From Actinobacteria bacterium IMCC26256 (GTDB lineage Bacteria > Actinomycetota > Acidimicrobiia > IMCC26256): a DNA stretch of 64,000 nt. A program made the position numbers and the translations under genes. The notes under the pieces were generated by a model. It saw only the letters and a program-made list of their open reading frames with translations. It had not been told where the DNA came from and did no database searches. Where the stretch lies: contig CP011489.1 of assembly GCA_001023575.1 (NCBI GenBank), positions 372,001 to 436,000 on the forward strand, read 5' to 3'. Positions 43,132-52,840 of this stretch are shown piece after piece. Position 1 is the first letter of the stretch, and every line of letters begins with the position of its first letter.

Positions 43132-44772
43132 TTATGCTTCTAAGGCTTGCTCCGTAAGCCTGCGGGCGATTACGCGAAGGCAGAGAGTCTCGTCTGCTCC
43201 CTCGAAGATCGAGAGCACGCGAGCGTCAACGAAGTAGCGAGATACGTCGTACTCCTCTGCATACCCCATGCCGCCGTGGAGCTGCATGGCTTCGCGAGTT
43301 ACCCACTCTGCTGCACGGCATACGTAGGCCTTGACCATCGAAGCCTCAAGAGCACCTTCGCCGCGAGCCATCATGCGAGATACCTCATAGGAGAACTGAC
43401 GCCCCGCGCATATGAGTGCAGCCATCCTCGCCAACTTTGCCTTAGTTAGTTGGTACTCAAAGACTGGCTTCCCAAAGACGCGTCGATCAAGTGTGTATGC
43501 GAGCCCAGCCTCGAAGGCGGCCTGCATGAGCCCCACTGCGCGCGCTGCGGTCTGAAGCCTGCCGTTCTCGAAACCCTCCATCTGAAAGTAGAAACCTTTT
43601 CCTAGGCCGCTCTCTCCTCCGATTAATGCACCTGCTGGAACGTGCCAATTGTTGAAGGCAACCTCATATGAATGCATTCCGCGATACCCGAGGGTGTCGA
43701 TTGCTCGACCCTCCATCTTCCCGCCGAGACCATCTTCGAATGCGAAGGAGTGGCCGGTTGCTGGTGGTTTCTCGACCACAAACACCGATAGGCCGCGGTG
43801 GCCCTTGGAGCGGTCTGTATCTGTGCGAGCAAGCAGCATGATCGTGTCCGCACGCCCCGCAAATGTGCACCAGGTCTTTACGCCGTTGATCGCGTACCCA
43901 TCTCCATCGGGTGTCGCCATAACATTTACGCCTGCGACGTCTGATCCGAAGTCGGGCTCTGTGACCATTACGCCAACGATGCGCTCGCCAGATGCAATCT
44001 GCGGAAGCCAACCGTGTTTCTGCTCTTCGGTCCCACCGCGCACAATCGCGCGAGTGAGAATCTCTGGGCGCGTAATCAGTGCACCACCTGCTCCGAGAGA
44101 TCCCCAAGACAACTCCTCGGTCGCAACACACATCGCGAGATAATCCGACTCGCCACCTGCAGCAAAGCCTCCGTACTCCTCTGGAACAGAGAGGCCGAAA
44201 CCGCCGATCTCTGCCATTCCTTGGAGGATCGACTCAGGTATGTCTTCGTTGTTGCGATGAATGTGCTCAGCAACAGGGCGAATCTTGTCATTCGCAAATC
44301 TGTGGAACGTGTCGCGAACCAAATCAAACTCATCGTCGAGGTGAGCAGGGCCGGTGCCTTTCTTCATAACATCGTCAGCAAGCAACTCTAAAAACTCAGG
44401 GGAGCGGAATCGGGATACAAACTCTGTGAAGGGTGCGAGCACAACTGCATCTACGCCCCAAGAGTCTTGACGCCCGAATATTCGTGACTCAAGGTCCGCG
44501 ATGACATCTGCGATATATGCAAAAGAGAGACGCGCCTCAAACTCTCCATGCAGTGCGTATGCGAGCATGACCTGCGAACCCGCGACTGCACTCGCAGCAT
44601 GAGCAAGGTCATATGCAGCAATTTGTTGTCTATCGAGGAGGTCGACTGAAATACGTCCATTCTCGACGGAGCGTGTAGCGAGGGTATTGGAGGCCGTATC
44701 GATAATTAAGGCGGCGGCCTCTACGAGCGCTACGGCTGTTGCGTGATGTGCAGTGGCGTTGAGTTCAGTCAT
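43132..44772 (-). CDS. Acyl-CoA dehydrogenase
   Basis: 546 residues, longer than the usual 380-400 because of an extra N-terminal helical segment of about 150 residues. FAD-dependent alpha,beta-dehydrogenation of an acyl-CoA. Motifs: VMVTEPDFGSDVAGV, NGVKTWCTFAGRAD, MHSYEVAFNNWHVPAGALIG and LHGGMGYAEEYDVSRYFVDARVLSIFEGADE, the last including the catalytic Glu region. Convergent with the CoA ester lyase, with 32 bases between. Confidence 0.9.
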   Translation of the reverse strand: MTELNATAHHATAVALVEAAALIIDTASNTLATRSVENGRISVDLLDRQQIAAYDLAHAASAVAGSQVMLAYALHGEFEARLSFAYIADVIADLESRIFGRQDSWGVDAVVLAPFTEFVSRFRSPEFLELLADDVMKKGTGPAHLDDEFDLVRDTFHRFANDKIRPVAEHIHRNNEDIPESILQGMAEIGGFGLSVPEEYGGFAAGGESDYLAMCVATEELSWGSLGAGGALITRPEILTRAIVRGGTEEQKHGWLPQIASGERIVGVMVTEPDFGSDVAGVNVMATPDGDGYAINGVKTWCTFAGRADTIMLLARTDTDRSKGHRGLSVFVVEKPPATGHSFAFEDGLGGKMEGRAIDTLGYRGMHSYEVAFNNWHVPAGALIGGESGLGKGFYFQMEGFENGRLQTAARAVGLMQAAFEAGLAYTLDRRVFGKPVFEYQLTKAKLARMAALICAGRQFSYEVSRMMARGEGALEASMVKAYVCRAAEWVTREAMQLHGGMGYAEEYDVSRYFVDARVLSIFEGADETLCLRVIARRLTEQALEA

Positions 44773-44875
44773 GGTCGTGAGCCTACCGAGGCTGCGCGGT
44801 TGGCTCCGAAACTGAGAACAAGTGTTAAGGCCCGTATCACGGCGCTAATCATTGGTATCCCGCTGGTGCTTGTCC

Positions 44876-46093
44876 TTAGAGGATCGGGATTGTTGTTTGG
44901 GTAGTCGTGGTGGTAGTGGAGCCACGCGGGCGCGTTGTAGTCGTTGAGGTAGAGGAGGTAGACGAGGTAGTTGAGGATGATCCTGTCGTCCCCGTGCTCC
45001 CTGTGCCCCCTGTCACTCCGCTTACTCCCGAGGCACCGGTCGCTCCACTCGCTCCGGTTGATTGGGTCGCTGGGCCGAGAGTCGATGGTCGAGTGCCGGG
45101 AATATAGGTCGACCCCTTCGTCTCGACAACGCGTTGTGGGTATCCGGTTACTGCTTGATCGCGTAGGTGCCAAACGAGGTCAATCTCATCGAAGACCGCG
45201 CCTCCTAGGTACTCGCCACCCGCAGGGGATAGGTGCACTCCATCTCCGGCTCGAGCGAGTATCGAGTCGCCGCTCGCATCGATGATTCGAGTTGCATACT
45301 CTCCATTGGCATCATCGAAGAGGCTATAGCCATCAATCCAAACAACGCTTGGGAAACCCTTCGCTACGTTGCGCTGAAGTTCTCCGATCTGGCGAGCCCC
45401 ATTATTGATCTTTGCGTCCTTCATGACTGGAGGCGAAACCCAAAACACAGTTCGGTTTTGATCCCCAACAAGGATCTGCATCATCTCTTCGGTCTTCTTC
45501 TCGTACTCAATTGACCACTTAGGCCTAACAGGTTGCTGACCCTCAACGATTGGAGAGTCGCCACTAAGTTGTCTGCCTGTAACAATCGGGTAGTCGTTGG
45601 TTCCGATGATGAAGGCAATTGCCTCGGGCTTGAGTCGAGCAAGTTCGGCTGTCGCTCGTTTGGGCCAGTTGAAGAACCCGGGATTGGCTAGACCACTTGA
45701 GACGCGCGACTCGTATACAGGTGCGACTACTCCAGTATCTGCTGCGATACGCCCAAGCCCAGGCCCAAGAGATCCAGCAAGAGAGTCCCCACCGATCCAC
45801 AACCGAAGGGGCTGCTTTGCTGTGAGCGCTCGTCGTTTCGTTCCCTTAGTGAGCTCAACGGGGCGGTCGACAACGTGGTCTTGCTTATCAATAGTTTTCT
45901 CGCGCTCAGAGGGTTGAGATAGAACCGAGAATCTCTCCCTCTCCGCGTACGCGGCTGCGGAACCGACGATCATGACGATCACAAGTGTCGAGAGCAGCAA
46001 GGTCGTTCGACGTTTGCGTTGATGTCGCCTGCGCCTTGCGTCAGCGCGCCGGGAGTGGGGGCTGATGTCGTCGGTTGCCATTAGGCGCTTCAT
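44876..46093 (-). CDS. Exported SGNH/GDSL-like hydrolase (DUF459-type) with glycine/threonine-rich tail
   Basis: 405 residues. Basic N-terminus then a membrane helix (about 29-48; LLLSTLVIVMIVGSAAAYA), an extracytoplasmic SGNH hydrolase domain with LWIGGDSLAGSLGPG (block I, Ser), IIGTNDYP (Asn block) and DGVHLSPAGGEYLG (Asp-x-x-His). It resembles the DUF459 family, hydrolases of uncertain substrate, perhaps O-acyl groups on wall polymers. The C-terminal 60 residues are a low-complexity GATGASG / TTSSTSS / TTTTT tract. Codirectional with the ABC exporter upstream at 46127. Confidence 0.85.
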   Translation of the reverse strand: MKRLMATDDISPHSRRADARRRRHQRKRRTTLLLSTLVIVMIVGSAAAYAERERFSVLSQPSEREKTIDKQDHVVDRPVELTKGTKRRALTAKQPLRLWIGGDSLAGSLGPGLGRIAADTGVVAPVYESRVSSGLANPGFFNWPKRATAELARLKPEAIAFIIGTNDYPIVTGRQLSGDSPIVEGQQPVRPKWSIEYEKKTEEMMQILVGDQNRTVFWVSPPVMKDAKINNGARQIGELQRNVAKGFPSVVWIDGYSLFDDANGEYATRIIDASGDSILARAGDGVHLSPAGGEYLGGAVFDEIDLVWHLRDQAVTGYPQRVVETKGSTYIPGTRPSTLGPATQSTGASGATGASGVSGVTGGTGSTGTTGSSSTTSSTSSTSTTTTRPRGSTTTTTTQTTIPIL

Positions 46094-46126
46094 CGTACCG
46101 GGGAGACGGGCACCCGCAGCGTCGCG

Positions 46127-48004
46127 TTAGACGGAAAAGTCGGTAATCTCTTCTGCTCTGTCTGCTTGAGTTCTGTAGAGATCTGCGTAGAGACCCCCGA
46201 GGTTGAGCAGTTGGTCATGCGTGCCCTGCTCCACGATGCGGCCACCATCGACTACGACGATTCGGTCGGCTGCAACGATTGTGGAGAGTCGGTGAGCGAT
46301 TACCAGAGCGGTACGCCCCTTGAGCGCTTCGGCCAATGCTCGCTGGATTGCGAGTTCTGACTCAGAGTCAAGATGCGACGTTGCCTCGTCGAGGATGATC
46401 ACCGCTGGGCTCTTCAAGAGGACACGGGCAATAGCAATGCGCTGCTTCTCACCGCCGGACATCCGATATCCACGCTCTCCCACAACTGTGTTGTAGCCAT
46501 CTGGAAGTGTCGCGATTAGGTCGTGGATTCGAGCTGCTCTGCATGCAGACTCAATCTCGGCATCTGTTGCCTCTGGCTTCGCGTAGCGAAGGTTCTCTCG
46601 AATGGACGAGTGGAATAGGTGAGGATCCTGCATTACGAATCCGATTGCAGCGTGGACTGAATCCATGGTGAGTTCGCGCACGTCGTGACCATCGATACGC
46701 AATGCACCCTCGACGACATCGGCGACGCGAGGTACCAGCATCGCTGTTGTTGTCTTGCCAGCACCCGAGGGCCCAACGAGGGCTACGAATTCGCCTGGAG
46801 CGATTGAGAGGTTGATGTCCTGGAGTATCCATTCTGATGGCTCTGAACCGGGGGCCCCACCATCTTCGAGTGAAGCAAGCGAGACTAAATCAGGGGCCGG
46901 GTGGCGGAACCAAACATGATCAAAATCAATCTGACCCTTAGGAGACTCAAGTGTCACTGCGGTAGGTGATTCGGTGACTATCGAGGGGAAATCGAGAATC
47001 TCAAATACTCGCTCAAATGAAACAAGAGCGGTCATCACGTCGACACGGGCGTTAGTTAGCTGTGTGAGCGGCTGGTAAATCTGGCCCACATAGATGACGA
47101 AGGCTCCAACAGTTCCGATACTGATGGTCCCCACGATCGCCATATGACCACCGACGTAATAGACGACTGCGGTCCCAACAGCGGCGACCAATCCCAGTGC
47201 AACAAACAGCACTCTTGAGTACATCGCAGTCTGAATACCGATATCGCGGACTCGAGCGGCGCGTGATGCAAACTCGTCACGCTCTCGGTCGTGCGCTCCA
47301 AATAGTTTTACGACAAGCGCTCCAGCAACATTGAAGCGCTCGGCGATTGTGTTGTTCATTGAGGCGTTGACTACAAAGCTTTCGCGTGTAGCAGCCTGGA
47401 GACGCTTCCCAATGCGACGAGCAGGGATGATAAATGCGGGGAGTACTACAAGGGTAAGAATCGTGAGGCGCCACTCAAGGGCAAGCATTACTGAGAGCGT
47501 CACGACGAGTGTAATGACATTCGAGATCACGGTTCCGAGAGTCCCCGTCACTGCTTGCTGTGCCCCGATTACATCGTTGTTCAGTCGACTCATGAGGGAA
47601 CCGGTTTGAGTGCGCGTAAAGAATGCAATGGGCATACGTTGCACGTGGTCGAAGAGGGAGACGCGCATGTCGTAGATGAGCCCCTCTCCGACGATGGCCG
47701 AGTACCAGCGCTGAACAAGTGAGAGCCCGGCGCTTGCGACAGCGAGTGCTACGGCAGCGACAGCTAGCCATATTACAAGCCCCTCATTCTTGTTAGGCAC
47801 GGCGTTATCAAGCAGAGACCTAAACAGAAGCGGAGGAATAACCCCCACAACAGCGGAGAGCACAACGGTGATGATAAATCCGATTAAAGCGCCACGATAT
47901 GGGCCTGTCATTCCAAAGACGCGTCTAATTAGATCGCGTTCAAGGTGTTTGCCCTTCACGGCATCGGGGTCGTGCCTAAAGCTCATAAGTGTTTGGTGCA
48001 TCAT
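46127..48004 (-). CDS. ABC exporter, fused permease and ATPase (homodimer type)
   Basis: 625 residues. Six membrane helices in the first 310 residues, then a nucleotide-binding domain: Walker A GPSGAGKTT, Q-loop VMQDPHLF, signature MSGGEKQR, Walker B VIILDEATSHLD and H-loop VIAHRLSTI. All catalytic residues are canonical, so it should work as a homodimer that exports lipids or drugs. Start taken at ATG 48004; a downstream Met at 47986 is possible. Confidence 0.9.
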   Translation of the reverse strand: MMHQTLMSFRHDPDAVKGKHLERDLIRRVFGMTGPYRGALIGFIITVVLSAVVGVIPPLLFRSLLDNAVPNKNEGLVIWLAVAAVALAVASAGLSLVQRWYSAIVGEGLIYDMRVSLFDHVQRMPIAFFTRTQTGSLMSRLNNDVIGAQQAVTGTLGTVISNVITLVVTLSVMLALEWRLTILTLVVLPAFIIPARRIGKRLQAATRESFVVNASMNNTIAERFNVAGALVVKLFGAHDRERDEFASRAARVRDIGIQTAMYSRVLFVALGLVAAVGTAVVYYVGGHMAIVGTISIGTVGAFVIYVGQIYQPLTQLTNARVDVMTALVSFERVFEILDFPSIVTESPTAVTLESPKGQIDFDHVWFRHPAPDLVSLASLEDGGAPGSEPSEWILQDINLSIAPGEFVALVGPSGAGKTTTAMLVPRVADVVEGALRIDGHDVRELTMDSVHAAIGFVMQDPHLFHSSIRENLRYAKPEATDAEIESACRAARIHDLIATLPDGYNTVVGERGYRMSGGEKQRIAIARVLLKSPAVIILDEATSHLDSESELAIQRALAEALKGRTALVIAHRLSTIVAADRIVVVDGGRIVEQGTHDQLLNLGGLYADLYRTQADRAEEITDFSV

Positions 48005-48059
48005 CGTTGAGAGAACATAACGCTTCTGGCCTCAATTTCTCCTAGGGCGCATAGGCCCA

Positions 48060-49259
48060 ATGGTTAGTAACCTCTCAGGCATGACCGCTAAATCGTTCTC
48101 CCCAACTACGGACCCTGAGATTCGAGCCGAATTAACTGCTTCAGTGCGAAAGTGGGTGGAGCGTGAGGTCCTACCCGTCGCATTGGCCCTAGAGCATGCA
48201 GATGAGTACCCCGAGGCACTCGTCGAGCAGATGAAGGAGATGGGCCTCTTTGGGATCACCGTCCCTGAGGAGTACGGAGGCTTAGGGCTCGATCTCCTCT
48301 CCTACATCGCTGTAATAGAGGAACTCGCTGCCGGATGGATGTCGCTTTCCGGCGTCATAAATACCCACCACATTGCAGCCGGGCTGCTTGTGACCCATGG
48401 AACCGACGAGCAACGATCCTCGCTGCTTCCACGGATGGTCACTGGCGAGATGCGCGGTTGCCTATCTCTCTCCGAACCAGATGCGGGATCGGATACGAGG
48501 AATATTTCCTGTAGGGCAGTGCGAGACGGCGATGAGTATGTGATAACCGGCACGAAGGCATGGGTAACAAATGGGGAGCGCGCAGGTTTGGTTGCGCTCG
48601 CTGCTCGCACCGAAGAAGGCATTACTTGCTTCATGGTTGAGAAAGACCCCGGAGTCGCTTATGGCGGAATCACTGTTAGTAAAAATATTGGCAAACTCGG
48701 TTACAGGGGTCTTGAGACTGTTGAGATGCTCTACGACGCTCATCGAGTTCCAGCGAGTGCAGTTCTTGGTGGGGATGCGGGTGTGGGCAAAGGACTCGCC
48801 GCAATCCTTAGCGGTCTCGAGGTTGGTCGTATCAACATCGCTGCGAGAGCGGTTGGGGTTGCTCGTGCTGCATTTGAGGCGTCTATTAAATATGCCCAGC
48901 AGAGGCACACCTTTGGCCAGCCCATAGCGGCTCACCAGGCGATTGCGCACAAACTTGCAGACATGGGGACTCAGCTGCAGGCAGCGCGCCTACTTACGGA
49001 GCATGCAGCCCGACTCAGGGCAGAGACCGGCCGGGCAGAGGTCGAGGCTGGAATGGCCAAGCTGTTCGCTAGCGAGGCGGCCCTTGATATTGCTACTGAG
49101 GCAATGAGAATCCATGGGGGAGTCGGATACACCACAGATCTGCCGATAGAGCGGTATTTCCGGGATGCGCCGCTGATGATTATTGGCGAAGGCACCAATG
49201 AGATACAGCGAACCGTTATCGCACGTGGGCTCCTAAAGAGATATGCGATCGAGGAGTAG
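48060..49259 (+). CDS. Acyl-CoA dehydrogenase
   Basis: 399 residues, standard length. Motifs: LSLSEPDAGSDTRNIS for substrate and FAD contact, TGTKAWVTNGERAG, YDAHRVPASAVLG, ARAVGVARAAFEASIKYAQQRHTFGQPI and IHGGVGYTTDLPIERYFRDAPLMIIGEGTNEIQ with the catalytic Glu. Resembles the FadE19/isovaleryl-type branch but substrate is inferred only. ATG 48060 is used; Met at 48081 is an alternative. Divergent from the ABC exporter. Confidence 0.9.
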   Translation: MVSNLSGMTAKSFSPTTDPEIRAELTASVRKWVEREVLPVALALEHADEYPEALVEQMKEMGLFGITVPEEYGGLGLDLLSYIAVIEELAAGWMSLSGVINTHHIAAGLLVTHGTDEQRSSLLPRMVTGEMRGCLSLSEPDAGSDTRNISCRAVRDGDEYVITGTKAWVTNGERAGLVALAARTEEGITCFMVEKDPGVAYGGITVSKNIGKLGYRGLETVEMLYDAHRVPASAVLGGDAGVGKGLAAILSGLEVGRINIAARAVGVARAAFEASIKYAQQRHTFGQPIAAHQAIAHKLADMGTQLQAARLLTEHAARLRAETGRAEVEAGMAKLFASEAALDIATEAMRIHGGVGYTTDLPIERYFRDAPLMIIGEGTNEIQRTVIARGLLKRYAIEE

Positions 49260-49380
49260 CCACGCGTCGATGATTAGTTGGCTGATGATGAGTTGGTTAA
49301 GGCGATCGGTGGCATCGAGCGCTACCCCCTAGACTCTCCCCCCGAGGGCAATACCGCTACTTCTAAGGAACGCTTAAATC

Positions 49381-49980
49381 ATGCTCAGAAGACTCCCGTT
49401 GCTCATCTCGTTATGCGCCGTTGTACTGCTATCCGCATGCAGCGGTAGCACGTCTACAAATTTCACTCGAGGAGAGTATGTAGACGGCCTGCTAGTTGGA
49501 TACAAAGCTGACTCAACTCCAATTACAGCTACTGAGGCTCGATGCTTCGCTGAGTCAACGGTCGATGCAATTGGTGTCAATAAATTAAACAGTGCAGGGG
49601 TTAATCCTGCAACGGGTGCAACCTCCAAGGAGGTGAGAACCCTTCTTGAGGCTGATGATGCATCGGCTGCGAAGCGTCTCGGTGTCTCAATCTCGAAAGA
49701 ATCATGCTTCAAAATCTCGACACTATTGAAGGGTCAGATTTCAAGTGGTCTGCCCGGAGTGCTCGATGCAGACATTCAGTGCCTATCTGATGGCCTAGCG
49801 AAGGACCCAAATGTTCGAGCAGGCATGGTAAATGTTTTGATTGGGCGAGATGTTCCGACCCTCTTAGACACAATTAAAAAAGCCGGCGGGCCTGTCTCTG
49901 CTGGTTGTAACGTCGATTGGTCGAACTTTACGCCTGCGTCACCGCCGAGCGGCTTCCCGAGTGGTGCGACGGGCCTGTAG
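49381..49980 (+). CDS. Lipoprotein of unknown function
   Basis: 199 residues. N-terminal lipoprotein signal with lipobox LSAC (Cys20) following LISLCAVVLLSAC. The mature part contains three further cysteines (CFAES, SCFKI, CLSDG) and one more near the C-terminus, and no recognised domain. It is likely anchored at the outer membrane face. ATG start with AAGGA about ten bases upstream. Alone between two metabolic genes. Confidence 0.72.
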   Translation: MLRRLPLLISLCAVVLLSACSGSTSTNFTRGEYVDGLLVGYKADSTPITATEARCFAESTVDAIGVNKLNSAGVNPATGATSKEVRTLLEADDASAAKRLGVSISKESCFKISTLLKGQISSGLPGVLDADIQCLSDGLAKDPNVRAGMVNVLIGRDVPTLLDTIKKAGGPVSAGCNVDWSNFTPASPPSGFPSGATGL

Positions 49981-50086
49981 CGCCGGGGCCTAGTTTTCCC
50001 CCGGGCAGAATCGTCTCGGGGCCGGAGGAGACGAAGAATTAGGGCTCCTTTGAGCGTTCTCTCCCGACTTTTGGCATGATCGCCCC

Positions 50087-50587
50087 ATGACAATTCATGA
50101 GCGCCCATTCGGTCGGTACTACGAAGACTTCGAGATTGACGACATCTATAAGCACTGGCCAGGGAAGACCATCACGGAGGCTGACGATCATCTGTTCTGC
50201 ATGATGACGATGAATCATCACCCGCTCCACACTGATGCGTGGTTTGCAGAGACGCAGACGCAGTTTGGTAAGAACGTTGTTGTCGGCAACTTGGTCTACT
50301 CGCTAGTGCTTGGGATGAGCGTCCCCGATGTGAGCGGATTAGCGATTGCCAATCTTGAGATAGAGACGCTGCAGCACAAGCGACCCACTTTCCATGGCGA
50401 CACGATCTATGCAGAGACAAGAGTTCTTGAGAAGCGAGAGTCTTCAAGCAAGAACGATCGTGGTGTTGTAACTGTCGAGACCTTTGGGTACAACCAGCGC
50501 GGAGAAGAGGTCTGCTATTTCCGCCGCAAAGTGATGGTGCCTAAGCGAGAGGCCGCAAAGCCGCGGCAGCGACCCTACGAGTCGTAG
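50087..50587 (+). CDS. MaoC-family dehydratase
   Basis: 166 residues. Hot-dog fold: FGRYYEDFEIDDIYKHWPGKTITEADDHLF (N-terminal hydratase signature) and the MTMNHHPLHTDAWFA segment with the His/Asp-type catalytic region; later GLAIANLEIETLQHKRPTFHGDTIYAETRVLEKRES. Hydrates 2-enoyl-CoA or mesaconyl-type substrates. It is close to a CoA ester lyase and two acyl-CoA dehydrogenases, as in the M. tuberculosis Rv2498c-Rv2500c set, although here they are scattered. Confidence 0.85.
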   Translation: MTIHERPFGRYYEDFEIDDIYKHWPGKTITEADDHLFCMMTMNHHPLHTDAWFAETQTQFGKNVVVGNLVYSLVLGMSVPDVSGLAIANLEIETLQHKRPTFHGDTIYAETRVLEKRESSSKNDRGVVTVETFGYNQRGEEVCYFRRKVMVPKREAAKPRQRPYES

Positions 50588-50650
50588 GCCTAACCTCAGG
50601 ATAACGACCCATAAGTTGCGATCAACCTGTAATGGTTATCTCAATTTAAA

Positions 50651-50905
50651 TCAGGACGCATCTTCGCTTGGGTTGCTTGGGTTGCTTGGGTTGCTCTGGT
50701 CGCTCAGCCGAGATGCGTCTGGGAGTTTTCGATAGAGCATGAATCCGTAGCCTGCTTGCACCGCGAATAGGGCGAGAACAATCACGCCGAAACCTGTGAA
50801 TCCTGCGAATGCCATGGCGATCGCCACGATCAACACTCCGGCAACGCCGAGCAAGGTGAGGGAGAGCATGACCGTATTCAGTGTCATCGAACCGCGCTCG
50901 TTCAT
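50651..50905 (-). CDS. Small two-helix membrane protein
   Basis: 84 residues with two probable membrane helices (about 10-35 and 38-55) and a short C-terminal tail containing SNP repeats from a 9-base DNA repeat near 50665-50700. No family is recognised. Its start overlaps the stop of the alpha/beta hydrolase by four bases (ATGA), so the two are probably translationally coupled. Confidence 0.65.
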   Translation of the reverse strand: MNERGSMTLNTVMLSLTLLGVAGVLIVAIAMAFAGFTGFGVIVLALFAVQAGYGFMLYRKLPDASRLSDQSNPSNPSNPSEDAS

Positions 50906-51798
50906 CTCTTCAAGAACTCCATAATCATCGGGTTTACTATCTCTGGCTTCTCAATGTGTAAGAAGTGGCCGGCATCTGGAATCACAGCAACATCGAGTCC
51001 GCCCGGGTAGTGCGGGCGCAGCTCGTCCTCTTTCACCAGTTGCTCGCCCATACATCCATCATCGGCTCCGTGAAGGTAGAGCGCAGGAATATTGATCGGC
51101 GAAATAAACCCGGCCTGGACTGCGTCTAGGGCCGGATCGTTCGCGAGTGTTCCGTGTACGAAGCGGTAGTAGTTGAGCGCTGCGGTGAGGCTGCCAGGAG
51201 AAGCAAGTGTGTCTTTCAGCGCGTGCATATCCTCAGGGTCAGGGGTATACCCCGGAGACCAGTCCGTCCATAGCGTGTCAATTATTGCGAAGTCATTCAT
51301 CGGCACCACAAAATCGGCTGTAGGCATCTGGAAGAAGAACTGGTACCACATGCGCTTGAGCTGTTCGGGCTCCATCAGATAAGCGCCCATCGCAAGTGCG
51401 TGAGGAACTGCAATGGCGACCATCTTTGAGAAGCGATCAGGGCGATGCGCTACTGCGGTATGCGTTGTGATTGCTCCCCAGTCGTGCCCGATGATTACAG
51501 CGTCGTTATCTCCAGCCAGTTGATCAGCAAGTGCAAGCGCATCGAGTGCAAGCGATGCGACTTGATAATTACCGTCAGCAGCGAGTCCGGTAGGGGCATA
51601 ACCGCGCAGCCATGGAGCGACTGCGTGGTAACCAGCCTCTGCGAGAAGCGGCATGAGAAAACGCCATGTGGGTGCGTGGTCTGGGAAGCCATGCAGACAG
51701 AGAGCAAGGGGCCCATCCATGGGGCCGGCCTCTAGGTAGGCGATATCAACTCCATTTGCGGTGATGTGTGAGGGGTTTGTTTGTGAGGAAGTTGTCAT
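50902..51798 (-). CDS. Alpha/beta hydrolase (epoxide hydrolase-like)
   Basis: 298 residues from ATG 51798; a longer frame from 51858 adds an arginine-rich stretch not typical of the family. HGFPDHAPTW gives the oxyanion-hole motif, PWLRGYAPTG, the nucleophile elbow region IIGHDWGAITTH (Asp107-type, as in epoxide hydrolases), a cap domain and the C-terminal DAGHFLHIEKPE with the catalytic His. A substrate is not predictable. Confidence 0.87.
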   Translation of the reverse strand: MTTSSQTNPSHITANGVDIAYLEAGPMDGPLALCLHGFPDHAPTWRFLMPLLAEAGYHAVAPWLRGYAPTGLAADGNYQVASLALDALALADQLAGDNDAVIIGHDWGAITTHTAVAHRPDRFSKMVAIAVPHALAMGAYLMEPEQLKRMWYQFFFQMPTADFVVPMNDFAIIDTLWTDWSPGYTPDPEDMHALKDTLASPGSLTAALNYYRFVHGTLANDPALDAVQAGFISPINIPALYLHGADDGCMGEQLVKEDELRPHYPGGLDVAVIPDAGHFLHIEKPEIVNPMIMEFLKR

Positions 51799-51892
51799 GA
51801 GGGCAGAAGTTACTCGGCCTCCGTGGCGTGCGTTGGGCCGTCGGGGTCGTAGCATCAAAAGACCTAAATGATTTACTCGCTCTGGAGGGCAG

Positions 51893-52840
51893 TTGTCCGA
51901 GACAGTTATACGAACCGAGGGCCTGACGAAGGTCTACCCAGGGGATATTCGTGCAGTAAACGGCCTTGACCTTGATGTAAAGCAGGGCGAGATATTTGGC
52001 CTACTTGGCCCGAATGGCGCCGGTAAGACAACCACAGCCGGCATGCTCACGACCCGAGTTGTTCCTACCAGCGGCCGAGCATGGGTTGGTGGGGTTGAGG
52101 TTAGCGAGCACCCTGCACTTGTAAAGCAGGTAATCGGAGTAGTTCCTCAGTCCAATACTCTTGACCGATCGCTTGATGTGCGTGAGAACCTTTACTTCCA
52201 CGGTCGCTTCTTTGGCATGGGGGCGAAGGAGTCTCGACGTGAGGCGGATCGATTACTAGAGGTATTCCGCCTTACTGAGCGGGCAACAGCTCCCGTGCTT
52301 GCTCTCTCAGGTGGCATGGCGCAGAGGCTGATGGTCGCCCGCGCGATTATGCATCGGCCTTCGATCCTTTTTCTTGACGAGCCAACCGCCGGTCTCGATC
52401 CGCAGAGCCGCCTAGCACTTTGGGAGATTCTCGGAGACCTGCATAGAGATGGTCAAACAATTTTGTTGACCACTCACTACATGGAAGAGGCAGACCAACT
52501 CTGTGCCCGCATCGCCATCATTGATCATGGCGAATTGCTGGCTCTTGATACACCTGAAGCGCTGAAGAAGTCTGTCGGCGCGGATACTGTCGTCACTGTC
52601 TCCGCTCATGGAGATCTTGAGGTGCTAAGCGAGGTGCTGCGCACGAAGGTGCCTGGTGCTTCATCAGCTCGCTGTGTTGAAAACGCTGTTGTATTAGAGG
52701 TATCGGGCGGGGGTGGGGTTCTTCCGATTGTCATCGCGACCGCCGACGCGGCCGGGTTTACAGTCACCGACCTATCCATTGCAGAACCAACACTTGAGAC
52801 AGTCTTTATCAACTTGACGGGGAAGGACCTGCGGGACTGA
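51893..52840 (+). CDS. ABC transporter ATP-binding protein, DrrA type
   Basis: 315 residues, TTG start preceded by GGAGGG. Walker A GPNGAGKTTT, Q-loop VVPQSNTLD, signature LSGGMAQRL, Walker B LFLDEPTAGLDPQSR, H-loop LTTHYMEEADQL. The C-terminal 80 residues resemble the DrrA/NodI-type regulatory extension. Works with the ABC-2 permease that follows; the start of that gene overlaps this stop. Probably exports a hydrophobic compound or lipid. Confidence 0.92.
   Translation: MSETVIRTEGLTKVYPGDIRAVNGLDLDVKQGEIFGLLGPNGAGKTTTAGMLTTRVVPTSGRAWVGGVEVSEHPALVKQVIGVVPQSNTLDRSLDVRENLYFHGRFFGMGAKESRREADRLLEVFRLTERATAPVLALSGGMAQRLMVARAIMHRPSILFLDEPTAGLDPQSRLALWEILGDLHRDGQTILLTTHYMEEADQLCARIAIIDHGELLALDTPEALKKSVGADTVVTVSAHGDLEVLSEVLRTKVPGASSARCVENAVVLEVSGGGGVLPIVIATADAAGFTVTDLSIAEPTLETVFINLTGKDLRD

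Noticed and set aside
44907-45107. Val/Glu/Pro-rich frame on the plus strand
   Set aside because: It is the antisense of the low-complexity threonine/glycine tail of the SGNH hydrolase and simply reflects its repeats.
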